Of a stretch of DNA of 64,000 nucleotides, positions 10,201 to 22,729 are shown in pieces. The stretch lies in the NCBI GenBank assembly GCA_001599755.1, contig BCHX01000005.1, positions 1,831,922 to 1,895,921 of the forward strand, read 5' to 3'. The translations under genes and the position numbers were made by a program. This DNA is from Gliomastix tumulicola. Lineage: Eukaryota > Ascomycota > Sordariomycetes > Hypocreales > Bionectriaceae. Under the pieces are notes generated by a model, which searched no databases, was not told the DNA's origin, and was given only the letters and a program-made list of their open reading frames with translations. The first letter of the stretch is position 1. Each line of letters opens with the position of its first letter.

Positions 10201-13200
10201 ATGACCTGTGACTGCAAGCATGCGTCCGTATGGCTTCAGATGCTTTTTGAGATGACCCGTGTCGGCGACGACCGAACGATCCACGAGCATGAGATCAAAG
10301 TCGGCAAGCGGCTCAGACCCGTCAATCTTGACAGCCTCGACGACATGTGCGACAGGCTTGTCCGATACCAGCTTGAGGGTCTGCTCTGCTAACGATGGAT
10401 CGAGATTGGCGATGGTGAACCTGGACAACTTGAACGGTTCCCTCTTGGCTGGAGAGAGGCTGTCTAGGATGGCGAGAGCGAGGTCGGACGCCCCTCCGAC
10501 CTGAAGGATAGACGCGCCTGGGTACTTATGAACCCAGAATCTGATGTAATCCAAGAGTGACTCCGGCAATGACTCCGAAAAGTCCACATCCTCCTTCCAG
10601 ACAATCTCGGTGCAGAGGTTCCGATGGTTGGGCAAGAAACCCCCTTCTTCAGGCGCGGAACTCGCAAGCCCCGTCAGGACAAGGCCCTTGATTATGACAT
10701 GGGACTGTGTTCCTTCGAGCTTCATCGTAATATCGGCCTTTGCATCGCCGACGCCGATCCTCTGAGCAGCCGCGCGGCCCACGAAGCACTCGCCACGTTC
10801 CTGCTCGGTATTATCGGCGAGATCTGCGGACACGAAGAGAGACTCGATGAAGGTCGGAACCATGGGGGAGGGCTCGATGGCAAATAAGGTCTGGAACATG
10901 GAATCGAGCGTGGCGGGATGAAGGACATGGGGATACTCGAAGCGCGCCGGCATCTTGGCCTTTGTGTCGGGTATGCGGATCTTGCTGACGCACGAGTCCC
11001 TTCCCTTCCGAATGTCGACGATGTTCTGGAACAGCGAACCATAGTTCATGCCCACTGTGTCTAGCAGTTCATAGAGTTGCCGGGGTACCATGAATTCAGT
11101 GCATGTCGCACTGGCTGTCTGATAGGCCGCATCGTGCATACGTGCAACCTCCTGCCAGCTGTCGTCCATGAACCGAAACCTCAACGAGCCAGACGCATTC
11201 CTCTCCCAGGGACTACCAAGTTGTTTCGAGTAGATGGAGAACTGGGCCGAGTTTGATGGCAGACCATCATTTCCCCTCCCGGCGTCCGCCTTGGAGAAGA
11301 AGTTCATGTTGAGGGCTGTCTCCAACCCATGCGACGTCGAAGGCACAAGCATGGCCCTTTCGATCTTCATGTTGACAATCTCGTAGCCGAGCAGCCCGGA
11401 CACATCGGAAGATGCCTGCTTCGCGGCCTCCAGCGCCATGGCTACCATCCCGGCCGCGGGATAGATGATCGTCTTCTGGACTTGATGATCTTGCAGCCAG
11501 GGATTCTCCGAAATACGGAGGAACCCTCGCCAGCGAGGCTGGAACGGAATAGAATCTGCCGTTGGCGCGCCTATGAGATCTTGCCTCGGGTACTTGCGAA
11601 ACCGGTTGGCTTCACCGAGGTGTGACTCGTGCCAGTATGTCTTGTCATGATTCCAAGGATATGGGGGGAGATCGGCAAGGCACTTCGGAGCTTGCTGTTG
11701 GCGGCCGCGGACGGAAGCATATTTGAGATCGACGGCATGACCCAGTGCCCAGAGATGGCCAGCGAGTTGCAGGAGAGATGTCTCCCCATGCACGCCTCGC
11801 TCCAGGGCAGACATCAGATTGGGTGCCAGTGATGAGTCTATCTCTGTGAGAGTATTCAATGTTGGTGTTCGCAATGAAGCTCGTGGGCCGATCTCAATGA
11901 ATATGCTGGGCCTCTGTGTACCTGGAAGCTTCATCATCTCCTGGAGAGCACCCACGTAGTTGACTGGAGACACCATGTTGTCCACCCAGTAGGAAGCCCC
12001 GAGCTGCTCAGTGTCGACCTCGCGACTCGTGACTGACGAGTACATGGTTGTTGCTTGCGGCCGCTTCTTGCTGCTTCCGACGTGCTTTAGGAGACTTCCA
12101 TACTCATGCTCGACTAGCTTCATGTGTTTGGAATGGTAAGCCGTCCCGACGGGCAGCAGCTTACTGAACACCCCCTTGCCACGGAGCTCGTTGGCAATGC
12201 ATGAGATCTCCTCAGCGCGCCCTGACAGTGTGACGGAACGGGGACTGTTGATGCACGCGACTTGGACGAAATTGCTGATGGGCTCAATGTACGCTGTGGC
12301 ATCTTCCAGCGACATGCCCACAGCAAGCATGCTGCCTTTCAGCGTTGGTGCTTTCAGAGCCAGCGATGCGGCTGCCGCACCTCTATGGTATGCAATCTCC
12401 CATGCCGTCTCACGGGTGATAGATCCAGAGGCATATGCCGCCGCGATCTCTCCCGATGAGTGCCCGACCACGTACTTCGGTTTGATGGACAAAGCCGCGA
12501 GGAGATCGACGAGAGCTACTTGCAAAGCAGTCGTGGCGGGCTGAGACAGTTCGGACTCTGATATGCGTGACTCGTGCTCCGTCGCGAACAACTCCTCGAG
12601 TAAGTTGAAGCGGCTCCCGAGATAGATGCTCGTGAAGTAGCTTGCGGCTTCGAGACTTTCCCGGAAGGCCTCGAAGCCGATCAGATCCTTGCCCATCCCG
12701 GCCCACTGTGACCCCTGGCCACAGAAGACGAAGCAAATCGGAGGCGAGCTGTCTCTCGAGGATCGCTTGAATGTGCTTTCGCTAACCGACCCCAGCTTGG
12801 CGACGAGATCGGTAGTCGAGTCGGCTACAATCGCGCCCTTCCATTCCATGTTCGATCTTCGACAGCCCAAAGTGTAGGCCAAGTTCTGTATGAAGCCATC
12901 GGATGAGGGGGTGTCCGCAGACTGTAAGTAGTCGATGTATGAACGCATTACGCGCTTCACACCCGACTTCTCGATGGAAGAGAAGCAAAATAGGTGTGCT
13001 CTCGCAGGTTGATGGACCTCCGAGCCCTGATGCTTGATACAAGGCCCAGCTGAGATCGAGTTATGATGCCCAGTCATGTCGTGGGATGCGAGATATGCTG
13101 GAGCCTCGTCCATGATGACCTATTGTGTATTAGGGGCATGTTCCTCAAATCTAATACATCGGGACCACTCACATGTGCATTTGTGCCGCCAAATCCGAAG

Positions 13201-14887
13201 CAATTGACGCTGACGCGGCGAGTGCCAGGCAGAGGCCAGTCCATGAGGACCTGCGGAACCTGGACACGGGTGTGTTAATGACGCATCAGCTCCAACCATT
13301 GGGAGCATTACTTACCTTCACTTTCCAGTCGACAAAATCAATGTCCGGGTTCCCTTGCTCGAAGTTGATATTGGGCGGCACCTTTCCGTGCTCGAGAGCC
13401 AGAACACCTTTGATCAAGCCCGCGACACCAGCGGCGCCTTCAAGATGCCCGATATTGGGCTTGATAGAGCCTACAACGATGGGGTTCTCGACACCGCGAG
13501 CAGAAGCCAGCGTCTCGGCGATGGCTTTGAGCTCCCTCCAATCACCGGCCTGAGTACCCGTACCGTGGCACTCCACATAGCCTGTTTGCTCGTATGTAAG
13601 ACCAGCGGACTTGTACACGGCCCGAATATTGGCCACTTGGGCCTCTTTGCTCGGGAGAGTGATACCTGGTGTTCTGTTAGTAGACAAAGTAGCTGCGCTG
13701 AAGCTGAATATTCGCTCACCCGTCGTGCGGCCGTCTTGGTTCACCCTGCTGCCACGGATGACGGCTCTGATGGTGTCATTGTCACGGAGAGCATCAGACA
13801 GACGCTTCAAGACAACGACACCAATCCCTTCACCACGGCCGTAGCCGTTGGCTCGAGAGTCAAAGGTAAAACATTTACCATCAGGGCTGAGGAAATTGAG
13901 TGCTGTCATGGGCATGATTGTGTTGGGCGTTAGAATCATGCCAGCTCCGGCGGCGAGAGCCTTTGTAAATTAGAAAAAGAAAAGAACAGTAGTATTTGGA
14001 TCTCCAGCGTCTGATGACATACCAGAGAGGACTCGCCATTCCGGAGACTCTGTGCTGCGAGATGGACGGCCACCAGGCTCCCGCTACATCCAGTATCGAT
14101 CGTCATGCTTGGCCCGTGGAAGTTGAAGGCATACGAGATGCGGTTGGCCATGATGGCGATGCCGTTGCCGGTTGCAGCGTATTGCGGCTGCCAGTCGGGA
14201 TCTCGAAGGCAGATCTGCTCGTAGTCTACGCGTCGTTAGTAATCGCCCTCACCAAAAGTTCCCTTGCAAGTAAGTACATTACCTTTGACGAAGGAACCGA
14301 CAAAGACAGAGGTGTCACTACCGTCAATCTCCTCCTTTCTGATGCCGGCTACGGGCGAAGCGGGTCAGCTGCTCAGTCGTCGTCAGACAGGAAATTCCAA
14401 ACTGGGAGGTTACCATTCTCTAGAGCCTCGTATGAGACCTCTAGGAGCATCCTCTGCTGAGGATCAACAGCCTTGGCATCATCAGCTGATACCGAGAAGA
14501 ACTGTCATCATTGTCAGTCTCGGGCCGAGTCACACAGTGCTGTCATCGTAAGTAAAAACCCACGGGTGCATCAAACGCCGCAACGTCATTGCTGAGGAAA
14601 TGCGCTCCTCTGAAAGAAATCTGGTCCGGCCGGTCAGCAACAACCACGGGGATGAGAATCAGGCGGGCAGAACCTACACTGCCCTGACGGTCACCGCTGG
14701 GATGAAAGTATCCGTCGATATTGAGGCGATCAGCTGGAAACTCGGACCACTGCGATTCCCCACGCTCTAGGACGGTCCAGAGCCCTTCTGGGGATTTTGC
14801 ATCCCCAGGGAATCGCAAGCCAATACCAACGACGGCGATGTCGTCCAACGCCATTGGCTGGGGAGCCGTTGAATCTTGGGTAGCCAT
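7271..14887 (-). CDS. reducing type I polyketide synthase (KS-AT-DH-ψMT-ψER-KR-ACP)
   Basis: Ten exons, complement(join(7271..8766,8829..13119,13173..13259,13316..13665,13720..13960,14023..14225,14283..14348,14414..14501,14564..14620,14678..14887)), about 2362 aa; every junction keeps frame. It is an iterative synthase building a reduced polyketide from malonyl-CoA. KS (1-430) has active Cys187 in DTGCSGS plus CHGTGTQ and KPNIGH. AT has GHSSGE (Ser about 655). DH has His about 979 in LQDHQVQ and Asp about 1173 in LDSMFQ. The following methyltransferase region is short and lacks a SAM glycine motif (ILQVGGASD). The ER-like domain (about 1640-1960) has HAGASIHG where the NADPH site normally reads GGVGQ. 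KR has GGLGGLG, SSS and NYAAGN. ACP has GVDSL. No thioesterase or other release domain is present. It diverges from the DHA2 exporter across a 3.75 kb spacer. Confidence 0.95.
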
Positions 14888-17800
14888 GCGTAACTAGCCA
14901 GAAGGGGAGAAGTTCCTGTCGTAACGATCGGCGGCCAAACGGAAGACTTCTCGTGTACATTCGAGAGCACCAACACGAAAGCCGTCTCGGATGCTCTGAG
15001 GAGAGCGTGATTCAAGCCCAGAATCAATCAACAGGCGTCACCAGCAAACCGGGCTGTCGTCTTGTGACCTGTTTCTCCAATGTGGGAATTATGGGTGGGT
15101 ATCAAACGTCGAAAGAGTGCTATGCGTAAGCGATACAACGATGTCAAGGGAACTCTAGTTCGCCGTCCTAGAGGTAGATACTTGTATGTATGGACAATTC
15201 CGCTCTTGTTCAGGCGAGGAGGGGATTATTAAACAACAGGCTCCCTAGAAGGGCTGGCCAGATCATATGGATGGAGCAAAGGGGACGGGAAGTGCAGGGG
15301 GGCAATGGCCGGTCTTGGGCCAAGTGCTGACGCAGAGTCGGGTATTTGAAGCTGAGCATGCAGTCCTATGAAGCTAGCCAAATCTGATCGAAAACTTGTT
15401 GTTCTTGTAGACTCCAGCTTACCTGATGACGTTGTTGGCGCGTTCAGCCTGACATGGGGCCGAGGGGTCGCTGTTTGCCTGGCCATGATCGAGGCGGTCA
15501 CTCCCTGGACACCGCAAATACCAGCCATACTTTACCATCCAGCCGCGGCGCTGTCCATAAAACAGCGTCGGACGAGATCCAGACCGCAAACAACAGGGCT
15601 TGGGGCCATGATGTGCTCCTACCAATGAGTGGAATGTGCGGCGGTGAAAGCTGGCCCCCATTCGGCACAACATGGGGCGAGGCGGCATGCATGCAAGGCA
15701 AGCCACATACAGACGGCGACGACGTGCATATCGCTGCCACATGTCCCTCGCCACGGGGAAGGATAGCAGCAGGAGAAGTGACTTTGCTGAGCTGTCTGGT
15801 TCCACCCTCTGGAGTCTTCTCATCGGGATCCAGCAGCAGGCGGAGAAGGGCGAAAGGTCGCACCGACTTGCCAGTTTTCCGGCATGAATGGCCGAGATCC
15901 ATGCCTCGTTGGGTAATCATCTCCCACTGACCACGATCTGGGGAAACTTTGGCCCCGTTCAGTTTCAGCTCCTTGATATCCACGCCGCTGCGACGTTGCC
16001 CCGTCAGCTGAAGATATACAAGCTGGTGGCAAGCGGTCGAGGAAGCTTTGGCAGAGCGTCAAGTTGTTGTTGTCGAAAGTGTCACATTCCGCGAACGGGT
16101 GGGCGAACTTGGTCTCGGGCTGCAGTCGGATCATATAGCCTCTTCTTCTTGCAGTCTTGGGGTGATAGCGACTGGCTTACAGGCTGAGCTGTGCCCTAAC
16201 GTGTCCCTCGCTGATCCTCAAGACTCGTCAATTCCGGTCTGCACGTCCGCTTGATCGGCAGGAAGCTCTGCGCCACCGCGCAGTGCAGCATCTACGTCGC
16301 ATAGACCTGTGAGAGGCGAAGATAGCTGTAGCACGTGGTTAGACTGCCTCGGCGTCAAAGCGGCTGCCGGCGCGTTGGTAGCAAGGTTTGGTTTGTCATG
16401 CCCTCGCAAGATTCCACGAAAAAAGAAGGACGCAGCTTGGCTCCATTGAGAAGGCCACGAATCGTCCTGTCCCACCGGGTAGTAGAGGTAGGATACAATT
16501 CTGGCAAGGCCATGCGAGGTGTGATGAATCCAGAATTCAAGCTCTTGCGCGGGCAATACGTAAAAACCGTGCGGGTTTGGCACAGCTCACGTCCTTCGTA
16601 GAGTAGCACTGGGTGAGGCCCGCAAGCTCGGGCGAGCCGCTTCTTTCTTGCTTCTGGCAGGGTCGCATGCTGCACTAGTAATATCGCTAGTTGTTGCCCA
16701 GCGAATTGAATTGTTAAGCGCAACGAGAGTAGGATTGCTTCCAGGGGGAATGAGGTCCACGGAACCAGCAAGGGCAAAGCCGGATTGACCACGGCCTCTC
16801 TGGGCATCACGTGAGTCATGCTGACCTCAGCTCGGGGGTAAGATCGCAAGGCAGACAGCGCTGCGGACCCAGGTCATTTTCGTGCCCTGTCATTCAACCA
16901 TACGCGATCGCTCTATTGAAGCCAGATCCAAGGTCTTTCTGACAACACCAGTCGATGCCCTTCAAGTTCCCAACAGCAACATGGGGTGCCCTGTCAGCAA
17001 TTGACACTGGAGAGATGGTCCCAAGGCAATGGCACCTCGTATTGCCCGGCCCAGCTTCGCACAGATTCTGTCTCTCTCCCCACTCGGGCTGTTGACAGTA
17101 CAATGGGGGTGACACAGCTCCTCGTCTCCTGCCGCCAGAGCAGCCATCCAGTGTCTGCAGTGGCACACTGGCAGACCATCGACCTGGACTCGAAGCATTG
17201 GAATGAACCCCGACATGCCGGTCCATGCACGTTACAGCACAAGGCCCGATAGGCACGTTGGCCCGAGTCGCTAGTCGTTGGAGCCGAGAAGTGGCAGCCT
17301 TCTCCATGGCGCACTCTTTCTGAGTCATGGATTTTGATGCCGTATAGCGATCGCTAAGACAGCGAGTGGCTTATGCCAGACTGCAAGCCCCAAGCCCAGT
17401 CGTTGCACGCCGCCCCGGGAGTCAGTGGCGTGACGAAGATACAGCCAAAGATCGATCCCTCGCGAGTAACACCATACGCCGCCCTCGGATGCCGCTGCCC
17501 AACATCTGGCCAGCGAAGTGGCCAGCACCGAGACAGCTCGATTGGCTTGCGCTGCCAAGCCGGGTCATTGGACTAATCCATCTGTGGCTGCTGCGAACCA
17601 GATCTCGTCATGACCATTGACGGCGACCAGGTGCAAATTTGTCCCCATCTTCCGTTTCATGCCGCTCCCGCCATCCGTTCCTTGTCTCGATGGCGCCTCG
17701 TAATGACTGTGAGATGTCTCTGGGTAATGGCAACGGGAAAGTCGGCCACTTTCAGGGCTCCGTCTGAGATGTGACAGGGTGACTGCCGACTCGAAGTCGC

Positions 17801-18639
17801 AGGTGGTACCTCGCAAAGTCGAGAGCAAGGTCGTACGTCTTCCCGGATCTAGCGTAACCGTCCGTGCGACCCTTTCCGCCTGGGTATTGTTCGTCAAATC
17901 TGTCCCACTGTCAGAGAAGATCTCATAACGCTCGAAAGGACGCAGGCCGGGACTTGGAGGCGCCAGGCATCCGCTAGTGGTACTGTCATCGACTCGCCAC
18001 CCGTACAACATCCACGATGGGAATGTCTCAGAGACTCAATGCTCGAGGCAGCCAAGGTAGGCACGGTGCCTGCAGTGAGTTGCTCTCGTAGCCGCTTGTT
18101 GTTCGTCTGTCTCGGCAAGCCTGTCTCTCCATTGGGATTCGGCGATGGCTCATGACCTGCGTCCGTGGTCACAGCAGGCCGGCTGGCTGGGAGAGAGCTC
18201 GAGATATGAAAAGCAGAGCTCCGTCCGGATCCGAGGCAGGTGCAAATCAGACTTCCTCTTTCCTTCTTTCCTCTGTTTTTCTGTCTCCAATTGGTGCAGG
18301 AAAGAGCAGTCCCGGAGAGATCTGTCATTCACAGTACCTCCTTCCTTCCTTCCTTCCATTTTCCCTTGCGTTAGTGCACTGTACGTACCTTTTCCCGAGT
18401 CCGACCATCACGCACCTTCCCAATCCTTCTTGAATCACGCTCCTTCCCTGTTGCTCAATCATCTTGCTTCTTTCCTTTTATCTTGAGACGAGCTCGTCGC
18501 CTTTTGCCTCCACTTTGCCCTCGATTGGCTTCCCCAAGCGAGACTCTCCAGGCACATCGCGTCCTTCGGTTTTGAATGAATTTTTCTTGGAGTCTTCATC
18601 TTCATCTTCACTAAGGACGACAGAGAGATCGAGATCGAG
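14888..18639. other. 3.75 kb divergent intergenic region between PKS and exporter
   Basis: This separates two divergently transcribed genes. Open frames occur on both strands but overlap heavily, show no domain motifs and do not join into a plausible spliced gene. I looked for a Zn2Cys6 regulator (CxxCxxxxxxC pattern) and found none. The last 400 bp before the exporter are C/T-rich with repeated CCTTCCTTCCTT around 18338-18360, consistent with its promoter. Confidence 0.5.
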
Positions 18640-20737
18640 ATGTCCGGCAACATGTCTACCTCACCTCCAGGCTCCGTCGCCGACGGCCACCGCGAGCGTC
18701 TCCCATATCCCAACCCATCCCTCAGCGGGATAGTCGAGCCGGGAGAGGGAGATGGAGAGGGAGAGGGAGAGGGAGATGCTGAGAGCCATCAGACATCAAA
18801 GCCCATCCTATCGTCGAGGAGGCCGCCTGTTCAGGGGATCCGTCGGATTATCCTGATCATGTCGTAAGTTGGATCCCCCAGTTTCCCGTCATCAACCAAT
18901 ACATTTCTTGTCTAACATCAGCCACAGCTTGCTTGTGGGCCTACTGTTTTCCACTCTCGACACCTCGATCGTGGCTACGTCTCTTGTCACGATATCTCAC
19001 GATCTAAACGACTTCATCAACGCTCCTTGGATTGTTCTGGCATACCTGCTGACTTACATGAGTAAGCATCTCGAACATCACTGGCCCCTGGCTTGCCACT
19101 AACGAGCCCTAGGTTTTGCTGTGTGCCTCTCGAAGTTGAGCGACATCTATGGACGTCGAAATATGCTCGTGATCTCCTGGGTCGTGTTTGTCGGATTCTC
19201 CTTGGGCTGCGCTACGGCGAAGGACATGATAGCGCTGTATGAACTCTCCTCCCGGCGGACAAGAGGCTATGGAAGCTGACCCGTGTGCAGGATCATCTGT
19301 CGAGCTTTCCAAGGCGTGGGTGCATCTGGGCTCTACAGTCTCACACAGATCGGCTTGGTGGAAATCGGCCCAGCCCATCGGCCCAGCCTCATTGGCGCCA
19401 TGGTTGGGGCAACGCTTGCGGTCGCATTCATCCTCGGCCCCATCATTGGGGGAGCTGTCGCGCATCTTGCAGATTGGAGGTGGTTGTTCAACATGAAGTA
19501 AGGCCCTCCACCCCTCAGCTGCTGCTGCCTCGAAGTAATGGCTAACACCGCCAGCATCCCCTTTGGCCTGGTGACGATCCTAGCCATAACGAACTTGTGG
19601 CCGGACGAGCAAGTTTCCAGTATATTTTCCTGGGACGCGTTCAAGAGGATCGACTTCATCGGCGGAACCGCGCTGCTCTGCAGCTCTGGGCTTCTCGTTT
19701 TTGCAATGCAGCAGGCCGGTTCTCAAACATTTGCATGGAATAGCCCGGCCATCATTTCGACCCTGGTTATTTCTGGTTTGGGTTGGATTGCCTTCGTCGC
19801 TTGGGAGATTCGCCTGGAGATATGGGGGCCGAAGCGGATCGAGCCCATCTTTCCCATCCGACTGATGCTGAACCGAGTATATACTGCTGGATTGATGTGA
19901 GCAGTTGCTGCCCACCCTTGCTCCTTGCGGCAAAGCGCGTCTGGCGGAAGCTAACATCTTTACAGAGTCACTCTCTTGACTGGATTTCCTTATATTTCCC
20001 TCTCTATCGTCATACCCGAGCGATTCCAGATTGTCAACGGGGAGAGCGCCCTCATGGCTGGTGTTCATATCCTGCCACTCCTCGGGGCCTGTGCGATTGG
20101 CTCGTTTCTTGGGGGTGCCATCTCGTCCAAGAGAAACAACACGTCCCCCACGCTGCTGATCGCGTCCGGGTTGCAACTACTCGGCGTCGGCCTCATGACC
20201 CTCGTTGCCGACGCCAGCTTCAGCCCTCAATCCAACTACGGATTCCAGGCTATTTTTGGGCTGGGAGTCGGCCTCTCCCTTTCTGCGGCAACCATAATGA
20301 CGAACATCATCGCATCTGAAGACTCTGGACGAGCCGCCGCTCAGGGTGCCATCGCTCAAGCCCGCGTCTTGGGCGGTTGCATCGGGCTTGCAGTCTGCAC
20401 TGTCACATTCAACGCGCATGTGAACAAGTATCTGACGGAGCACCTGACGCCGCAGCAGCTCGAAGACCTTCATCGGACTCCACTGTCCGGGCTCAAACTA
20501 CCAATGAGCCTGCGAGAGCTCGTCAAGGATGTATACAGCGGGGCGTTCAAGCAGGAGATCAAGATCATGATTATCGTGTGTGCAGTCATGGTCTTCGTCT
20601 CCTTGTTCGCCCTTGAGCGACATCCTACGCCACTAGAGCGTTTTACGAAGCTCAAGACGGACTGTACGACCCCCAGGCGAGGGAGCGACTCCGCAATCGA
20701 GCTTAAGGATGCCTCGGATGGACGACAGCACCTTTGA
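18640..20737 (+). CDS. MFS multidrug-type exporter, DHA2 (14-TM) family
   Basis: Model join(18640..18863,18922..19061,19113..19236,19291..19497,19555..19896,19966..20737), 602 aa; all five introns are GT-AG and phases match. Exon 2 could start at 18928 instead, a six-base alternative with the same frame. The family extrudes toxins or drugs through the plasma membrane by proton antiport. Visible features are a charged N-terminal tail with a Gly-Glu run, LDTSIVATSL in TM1, the motif-A loop SDIYGRRNML between TM2 and TM3, RAFQGVGASG in TM4-5, and further membrane segments through exons 5-6. The length suits 14 helices. Its head-to-head position with the polyketide synthase suggests it exports that product, but promiscuous exporters are common. 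Confidence 0.92.
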
Positions 20738-22729
20738 TTGTGTGTGCGGTCTTTGAACAGGAGCGGCTCTCCGGTGGATTTGTGACGACGACGACGACTA
20801 CGGTTTATTGGAATGATCTTGACGGCAAAGACGTTCTATAAAGAGGGGGTGGGCAGCCTATATGGGATCTTCGCTTGAATGCGTCGCGAAGAGAGCTGGA
20901 TGCATTCTTTCCTGTTTCCTTTGTTTCTTTATCTTACGCTGCATCTGAAGAAGTATGATCTTACTCGGTTTTGGTCATGAGATTAACGTACTATGATGGT
21001 TTGAAGCTACGCCACACTCAATTATCAGTTTGAATCTATACTAGCTTGACGAGATATCTCTCTCCAAGGTCGGATTTTCTGTGCCACTACATCCATCGCT
21101 CGGGTTTACTGAACTGCTGTAGGGCAATGGAAGTCAAGGGGGCGTCATGAGGCACGCTGATGGCACGGTAGTCCAGATTCCCAATCAGCGTCAAATGCGA
21201 GGCTGGCCCGAGAGGTCCATGACTCTCTAACATCTGTTCCGCCAAGGGTGGCAGTATGACAGCAGCAGCAGCCTGGGGCGAAGATGCTGCTGCCGTGTAA
21301 CGAGATGGGAATGCCAGGCACGATTCGTAATGCAAGACACATCCCTTCCCACACCCGAGACCCTTCCTTTTCCTGCTCCTTCCAGGCCCCTGTGGCTTTC
21401 TTCACATCCCATCCCATCCCATCCCGGCTCCCCCCCCCGTATGGGTTGAAGATGACCCGACCCCTCATTGCAAAGGGGATGGAGGAGTGGGCGGCGCGCA
21501 TGGGGCTGACCAGGAGCCCGGCGCCCTCGATATTAGAACGAAGAGGGGTGGGTTGCACGCTTGGAGAGCGCAGGGCTGGGCCCTGTGGCGTTGGGATATC
21601 GAATATTTTCTGCTGTGGTACCGGAGGTGCCAGGAGGTCTTGGACGCTGTCTATTCCAGGAGCGTCCTCCGGCCCCTCGTGCGGGCGCGCGCCGCAGAGA
21701 CAATCCCGCGGGACTTTATCGTTCACGATGGAAAGACGGCCGGCCAACGGGGATATCTTTTCTGAATTTTTAAACGATTCCCGCTGCCTGCCTGCGTCAG
21801 CCGGCCGGAGAGCTACAGATGGATGGGAGGGGGGATATGCGCGCGGAGACCGGGGGGGGAAGGGGGGGCCATGCAGGTCGCCGGCATCATGTGTGTGTGT
21901 GTCTCCCTGGTACTTGGCCCTCACCGCTAGGCGGCACACATGACGGGAAAGCCTGGCGATGTACATGTGTACCATACGCCAGCCGCCGAAATATGAAGTG
22001 AGACCAGAATGAACCCACAAACTCGTATGAGTCCGTCTATCCACCGAGGTGCTCCTCTCAGATCGAGGAAATAAGTCCAGGTGTCCTGCCTTGAAGTCAC
22101 ACGAGATAAGCCCAGGGGGGGATGGGGGGAAACCCTCGCGCAATACTTGGCTCGGCTTGCGAGAATTTTTCATCAGGTGTGACTTGCGTCTTGTCTTACA
22201 CAGGATGGGGGGGGCGCGCGCCGCCGGCCAGAGGATGTTTGTTATGGGCGGCTGCTGTTATGTAGGACAGTTGGGGGGAGGACCACGGCGACTCCGTTTT
22301 TTTTTTTTTGTTTTTGTTTTTCTGTTTTCATTGTGTCACGTACCGTCGGCAAAGAGGAGACGGGGACGAGGGAGACGTGTGAGTGAGATCTTTTGGGGAT
22401 CTGGGGGCGGATGGCGAGTCAGTTCGATCAGCTGGTCTTCCGTCATTGGGGGATATTTGTTTGATGGCACATGGATCGACAGTCGATGGGACTTGTGCTT
22501 GAGTGTTGCTGCCTTTATTGGTGCGCGATGGCGACGCCTCGTCTAAAGTGTCCAGATTGCACTGAGTGCTGGTATTACCTGTATAATGTCTAATATCATC
22601 TAAGATAGAGAAAGGGAATGGCTGTGCGGATCGATGTGTGGTTTTGCATACACATACATAGCCAGAGGTTTGTCATCATCGTTAGAAGCGTGCGAGCTGA
22701 CCGCCCGCTCCTGGTGGCACATCATCTCT
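20738..22729. other. gene-free spacer between exporter and DUF829 gene
   Basis: Nothing I can support as a gene. A 342-codon minus-strand frame (21145-22173) and a 219-codon plus-strand frame overlap each other and are dominated by Pro/Gly/Arg-rich, G-run-driven sequence (for example the C-run near 21428 and G-runs near 21855). A 10-base T-run and other homopolymers lie near 22298. Confidence 0.45.

Noticed and set aside
14888..18639. Possible Zn2Cys6 cluster regulator in the PKS-exporter spacer
   Set aside because: No CxxCxxxxxxC pattern or fungal regulator middle-domain motif was found in any frame.
21145..22173. 342-codon minus-strand open frame
   Set aside because: Pro/Gly/Arg-rich and driven by G- and C-runs, with an overlapping long frame on the other strand and no recognisable motif or promoter.
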